A stretch of DNA of 64,000 bases, taken from positions 2,170,001-2,234,000 of the forward strand of contig JANUWF010003366.1 in assembly GCA_026120185.1 (NCBI GenBank). Reading direction: 5' to 3'. The position numbers were made by a program, and so were the translations under genes. The notes beneath the pieces were generated by a model. The model ran no database searches and was not told the origin of the DNA. It saw only the letters and a list, made by a program, of their open reading frames with translations. The stretch is from Voacanga thouarsii. Its lineage: Eukaryota > Streptophyta > Magnoliopsida > Gentianales > Apocynaceae. Below are positions 58,802 through 64,000 of this stretch, in pieces; position 1 is the first letter of the stretch; the number at the start of each line of letters is the position of its first letter.

Positions 58802-60249
58802 TGTTGGGGATATGCCTTAGAGTCAATTTGTACTTATACAATTGTCATTATGTTTTATATAATAATATGAGGCTTTCCTTTCCATGAATAGTGAGTTTTG
58901 TTTTGTTGGTCATCAAGTACGTGACTTGATAGTAAAACCCTACAATGAATACAATGACTATTCTAAAGCTGTCCCTGATCGATTATTATTATTGGAATAA
59001 TAATAAATTAAGATTAGTATGTTTGTGACTTGATGGCTATGTTTTACTGGCCATGTATATTTGTGATATCGAGTCAAGACATAAATAAATGTTAGAGAAC
59101 ATTGTATTGGACATGACCCACTGTGAGAGTACTTCATGGAATATGTCATAAGTACTTTCTAGCCATAATAATATTGAAAGTCCTTCGACCTAAATTCATC
59201 ATAGTTTCTTACTAGATAAATTCTATATTTTGACATTGTCTAAAGTTGTCTTTAACCGAGATAATAAATTAGACTACTTGTTGGATATAAAATAAATCAA
59301 GGAGAGGAATATGATTGATTGTGAAGGAATTTGTCCCTCTCAATTATGGGAGAGATATCCATGGGCCCCTTGATAAGTTAGGCTGTTAAAAAATGCATGG
59401 CCGTGCTCAAATATATCAATCTAAGATATTGATATCATTTGTTTGAACAGATCTACTATGAAATCAAGAAATAATTGATTAAGCTTAATAAGGATGACAT
59501 GCTCAGTGCCTTATGCTTAATCTGGATATCGTGTGACAAAGGGACTAAATATAAAATTATGGTTTGGTTCAAAGAGATCACCGATCTTCATTTAACCTGG
59601 ATAGTTATAATGTTTTGCTAGAAACCGCTTATAACTTGTGGGCCATTTAAATACGATTTAGGCACGTTGCCGATGTTAAATGAACCTATAGGGTCACACA
59701 ATAAGCGAACTTGTTAGGTTATTTTTACGGTGACCAGGTTCGATGAATACTGGATGATATCCAGATTATAAGAATCGACTCGGTAAAATAATTAGTTAAA
59801 TTACCGAGATAATGGCAGAATCTTATCATATCGGTTTTAATTTAATTTGAATTTAAATTAGAATATGATAAGATATGATTAGGGTTGGACTCTAAGAGGT
59901 TCGAGGGTTTTTAAGAAAACCCTAGCCGTCTTTCGATAGTCCAATTTTTCGGTTGAGAACATTCGTGCCATTCTCTACCGAGAGAAAGAAAAAAACCTCT
60001 CAAACCCTAGGCGCTAGCACTCCCGGGGAACCGGGGGATTTGCGGGGGGTATCCGGAGAGGACGGTTCGCATACTGCAGGGTCTGGTGTTGTTCGGGTCG
60101 AACGTACAACAGCGCAACCAGAATCGAAGGAATTTCAATACAGCAACCAGAGGTAACTCTTAAAGCTTAGATCTTCTTAATCGTTTACTTGGGTCCTCGG
60201 GAGGGATTCGTAGATGTTTTCCGCGTTTAGGAGTCCACGAATCCCAACA
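58802..60249 (+). repeat. 5' LTR of copia B
   Basis: TGTTGGGGATATGCC to CGAATCCCAACA, 1448 bp, partner family of 20273-21800. The left flank AAGCC (58797-58801) should be repeated after the 3' LTR outside the window. Confidence 0.9.
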
Positions 60250-60250
60250 G

Positions 60251-60262
60251 TGGTATCAGAGC
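60251..60262 (+). other. primer-binding site (tRNA-iMet) of copia B
   Basis: TGGTATCAGAGC one base after the LTR end, the standard iMet-complementary site. Confidence 0.93.
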
Positions 60263-61665
60263 AACTTGCTAAACGATTAGGTTGATTTATCTGTATTAAT
60301 CGTATTGTTGAATACATGTATAATATGTATATATGAATTTAACGGGTATGTATCAGCATGTTCTCATGATTATGATTTTAGAATACTTAGCATGCAGACT
60401 GCCTGAATTAGGTTTAATGTATGCATCTTAGTCGCTCGATCGGACAGATTAGTTGCGGATTGTACGTAAATTGGTGCATTGTAATATGATATGGTATCGT
60501 AAGCATGCTATCCGTCGTTCTATATTTGCGAATTGCTTTTATTAATCGGACATGATAATATGTTATACGTATAAATATGATTAAAAGAACGCATATTGTA
60601 CGTAATATGAATTTTCACGGCGATGGTTATTAAGGGGTCCGAACGTTAATTTGATTAATTTTCGGAAATCGGAAGGCAAAATCTCATTCAATGAGAGTAG
60701 GAAAAATCGTTTTTCCTTCCGGGGGCGCTGCCTCTTGGACCCCGCAGGGGCGCTGCCCCTTGACCCCGCCGGGGCGTTGGCCCCTTGGAACCCCAACTAA
60801 CTGTTCGTTGTGTGTTATTCGTCAATGTTTTTGATTGTAGTTGTGGATTATTTTGAATAGTGCATAGCATGGCCCGTTTTATCCCAATGTGATTGGCTGG
60901 TTACATTATGGTTGTTTTAAGTTGTAATTTTTAAATACGGCCTGCGTGTCGTTTTTCATTGTTGTAAAATTGTACTGCTTTCCTAGAACAGGAATTATTT
61001 TAATTTTACTATCCAATGTAAAAGAAGACGACAGCCGACATTTACAACCAAGGAGGAGTATGCTCAAGGCATTAGAGAATGCTTAAGGAGTTCATATACC
61101 TAGATTGACCACCTTGATCTTCACTTTGCTCGTGATGATCAACATAGGTTATGGGCCATGCTATGTCACTTTTATTTATGTCTTGCATGCATATTTGATA
61201 TGTTTATTTCCTGCTTACTACAATCCAATCAAATTTTTTTAAGAAAAAAAAAAATTTAAGTGTTAAATGCCTTCCAAAATCAAACACTTGTTATTACTTA
61301 GATCATCATATGGTCATTCCTGCCAAAGTAGGATGCTTTTGATTATCTGAGTGAGATAAGATGGAAAATAGTTTTCCATATGTTTGATATGGTTTGACTT
61401 AACTGGGCTATCAAAATGGTTTTGGGCCTAGGGCATTTTATGAGATATTTTTAGCCGGGACATTTGATGTCTATCTCATTTAAAATTAGAATTTTTATTT
61501 AATTATAAGATTAAAGCCAAAGCTTACTTATGATTAAAACAAAATATTTTTCCCCACTACGAAACATCAAAATGTTGAAGTTTCAAAAAGTTTAAATGCT
61601 TTTAGTGGGAGTTTTTCGTTAGAGTCTCAAAAATTAATTACTTTGCATATTTTTGTATGTAGATA
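60263..61665 (+). other. untranslated leader of copia B
   Basis: 1.4-kb noncoding leader. The first 400 bp are not present in copia A. From 60700 on it matches copia A closely, including the GC hairpin repeats (60721-60790). Confidence 0.75.
60721..60790 (+). repeat. GC-rich hairpin repeats in the copia B leader
   Basis: Three units of the GGGGCGCTGCCCCTTG type, each with a GGGGC/GCCCC stem, in an otherwise AT-rich region. Confidence 0.78.
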
Positions 61666-62526
61666 ATGGCAACAAACAGTTGGAATAATTCATTGCGATA
61701 CGTGCTTGAGAAAGACAAGCTTAGTGGGACTAACTTTCTTGATTGGGCACGAAACTTAAGAATTGTTCTTAAGCAAGAAAAAAGGCTCTATGTTCTTGAA
61801 AATCCTATTCCCCCTACTCCGAGCAAATAACGCCTCAAAAGCTGAAAAAGATGCTTATAGTAAGCACAAAGATGACTCCAACGATGTTACTTGCCTCATG
61901 CTAGCAACCATGAACTACGAACTTCAAAAACGAGTTTGAAGAAGCGAGAGGCATATGACATGATTGTGCATCTCAAGGAAATGTTCCAAGAGCAAGCACG
62001 ACAAGAGAGATTTGAAACTCACAAGGCGTTAAATGCATGTAAGATGGTTTACGGCACCTCGGTAAGTGCTCATGTCCTTAAAATGAAGGGCTATCTAGAT
62101 CATCTTGATAAGCTTGGTGCTCCTGTTAATCATGACATGGCCACGGATTTGATCTTGGGCTCTTTACTGCTTGAGTATGACCGGTTTGTCATGAATTTTA
62201 ACATGCATAATATGGAGAAATCCATTCTTGAATTGCATGGGATGCTAAAACAAGCTGAATTGAACATTAAGAAGAATACTCCTAGTGTTCTAATGGTTCA
62301 AAAAGGGAAAGGCAAAAAGAACAACCAAAAGGGCAAGGTCATGGCTAGTAAGGGTAAGGACAAGGCAAAGTCCAAGTTCAAGCCCAAACCTAAGGCCAAA
62401 ACACCAAAGGAGGGAGCTTGCCACCATTGTGGAGAACAAGGACATTGGTTAAGAAATTGCAAGCTCTATTTGGAAGCAAAGAAAAAGAAGGGCGGTGAGG
62501 CTGCAGCCGGGTATTTATGTTATTGA
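61666..62526 (+). pseudogene. copia B gag
   Basis: ATG at 61666 with MATNSWNNSLRYVLEKDKL in the correct frame (copia A has lost a base here). It has the same capsid motifs and zinc knuckle CHHCGEQGHWLRNC. Extra bases at about 61820 and 61931-61951 shift the frame. The long intact stretch is 61957-62526. The Gln codon mutated in copia A is intact here. It ends at the same TGA as copia A. Confidence 0.9.
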
Positions 62527-64000
62527 AATTAATTTATCTACTTCGATTCATGGGTATTGGATACCGGTTGTGGATCTCACATTTGTGTAAATGTGCGGGG
62601 TCTAAAAAGGAGTAGAGCCTTGGCAAAAGGCGAGGTGGACCTACGAGTTGCGAATGGAGCAAAAGTTGCTTGCGGTAGGTTGTAGGAACTTTTGAATTAA
62701 TTTTGCCCGGTGGGCTTGTTTTAGAAGCTGAACAATTGTTTTTATGTTCTGCTATGAGTAGGAATATTATTTCAGTTTCTTGTTTGGATTTAGAAGGTTT
62801 TGAATTTGTTATTAGGAATAACATTTGCTCCATTAATAAAAACGGCATTTTTTATGGAGATGCTTCATTATCGAATGGGCTTTATATTCTAAATCTTCGT
62901 GGATCTTCGGACATGTCTATCTATAATATAAATACTAAGAGATTGAAATCCAATGATTTAAATCGGACTTACTTACGGCATTGTCGTTTGGGCCATATAA
63001 ATGAGAAACGCATAACAAAGCTTCATAATGATGGGCTTCTAAAATCGTTTGATTTAGAATCTTACGGAACATGTGATTCTTGTTTATTAGGCAAAATGAC
63101 TAAAGCGCCTTTCAAAAGACAAAATGAAAGGGCAAGCTGATTTATTGGGCCTAATACATGCGATGTATGTGGACCAATGAATTCACTCGCTAGAGGAGGA
63201 TTTCGATGCTTCATTACATTTACGAGATGATTTCAGTGAGATATGGCTACTGTATACGATGAAACACAAATCTGAATCGTTCCAGAAATTCAAAGAATTT
63301 CAAAATGAAGTACAAAATCAACTTGGCAAAAGTATCAAAACACTTCGATCGGATCGAGGTGGTGAATACTTAAGCCACGAGTTTGACGAGCATCTTAAAA
63401 ATTGTGGAATTATTTCCCAATTAACTCCACCGAGGAACACCTCAATGGAATGGTGTATACGAACGGAGAAATCGGACTTTATTAGATATGGTTCGATCAA
63501 TGATGAGTCAAGCTGATCTTCCAATCTCCTTTTGGGGTTATGCCCTGGAGGCTGCTTGCATTCATACTAAATCGAGTTCCATCTAAATCGGTTCGAAAAC
63601 GCCATATGAGATATGGGTGGGAGACAACCTAGTTTGTTATTTACGAAGATTTGGGGTTGTGAAGTTTATGTAAAGCGTTTATTATCGATAAACTTGCACC
63701 TAAATACGATAAATGCATATTTGTGGGGTATCCTAAAGAAACTAAAGGATATCAATTTTATCTCCCAAAAGAAAATAGAGTAATTGTTGCTCGAAATGGA
63801 TTCTTTCTTGAAAAGGAATTTATTTCCAAAAGAATCGATGGGAGTAAAATACATCTTGATGAGATTCAAGGACCACGGTTAGTGCCTGAACCTCATCAAG
63901 ATGAGATTCAAGAACCACAATTAGTGCACGAACCAAATAATGAATCTCGATTAGATGGCTCACAAGTCCAAGATGAGCCTATATCTATAGAACAAGGACC
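62527..64000 (+). pseudogene. copia B protease and integrase, cut by the window end
   Basis: Protease context WVLDTGCGSHIC near 62553-62590, pre-integrase region (HCRLGHINEKR, CDSCLLGK), integrase second Asp block SDRGGEYLSHEF near 63355, and the KIWGCEVYVK block near 63650. It is broken by many one-base changes (for example near 62670, 63135, 63225, 63432, 63550 and 63590). RT and RNase H lie beyond the window. Confidence 0.88.

Larger units (their letters stand above)
58802..64000 (+). mobile_element. second Ty1/copia element of the same family (copia B), 5' part
   Basis: Complete 5' LTR, iMet primer site, leader, gag, protease and integrase, running off the right edge of the window. It is a close copy of 15295-18600 and 20273-21800. 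Unlike copia A it keeps its 5' end. Its reading frames are broken at many places that coincide with CAG/CTG triplets in copia A. Confidence 0.92.

Overview
The window is nuclear DNA from a flowering plant, most likely a eudicot. It is AT-rich and packed with Ty1/copia and Ty3/gypsy LTR retrotransposons. It also holds a plant mariner-like DNA transposon, nuclear copies of plastid DNA and one intron-containing host gene. I cannot name the species. Nearly everything outside the host gene is dead or non-autonomous mobile DNA.

Layout. 1-925: 3' end of a Ty1/copia element (RNase H plus a short 3' LTR). 926-9031: minus-strand host gene whose exons match plant SUV2, the ATRIP homologue that partners the ATR checkpoint kinase. 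Six exons, one doubtful, are recognised from the start codon at 9031 to 2047; the 3' exons are not found. 9149-13859: minus-strand, internally deleted copia element whose LTR lies only 117 bp upstream of the SUV2 start codon. 13941-42017: one mariner-like element stretched to 28 kb by nested insertions. Its 5' part holds a 5'-truncated copia element (copia A, about 15295-21800). Its transposase gene is split by a chromovirus-type gypsy element (23058-40246, LTR about 3.77 kb). That element's 3' LTR is itself split by a minus-strand non-autonomous LTR element (32925-38468). 42018-43430: AT-rich, with one possible MITE.

43870-46158: mosaic of plastid fragments from three plastome compartments (trnK-UUU 5' exon and intron; psaC end to ndhD start; 23S rRNA 5' end, trnA-UGC 3' exon and intron). 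46248-48884: LTR material ending in a tRNA-Asp-type primer site. About 48995-53050: minus-strand SIRE-like copia LTR and flank, interrupted by a clean solo LTR (50951-52874) with a perfect 5-bp target duplication. About 53050-58801: two gypsy chromovirus fragments joined head to head at 56005-56013. 58802-64000: 5' half of a second copy (copia B) of the 15.3-21.8 kb family, with complete 5' LTR, iMet primer site, gag and the start of pol.

The order of events can be partly read: mariner first, then copia A and the chromovirus into it, then the non-autonomous element into the chromovirus LTR. I found no operon-like or otherwise novel coding system. The most useful observations are the nested mariner with its restorable insertion site, the CAG/CTG-centred disagreement between the two copia copies (which may be a sequencing artefact), the retroelement hard against the SUV2 start, and the mosaic plastid insertion. 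Annotation is by eye; boundaries marked approximate were not computed.
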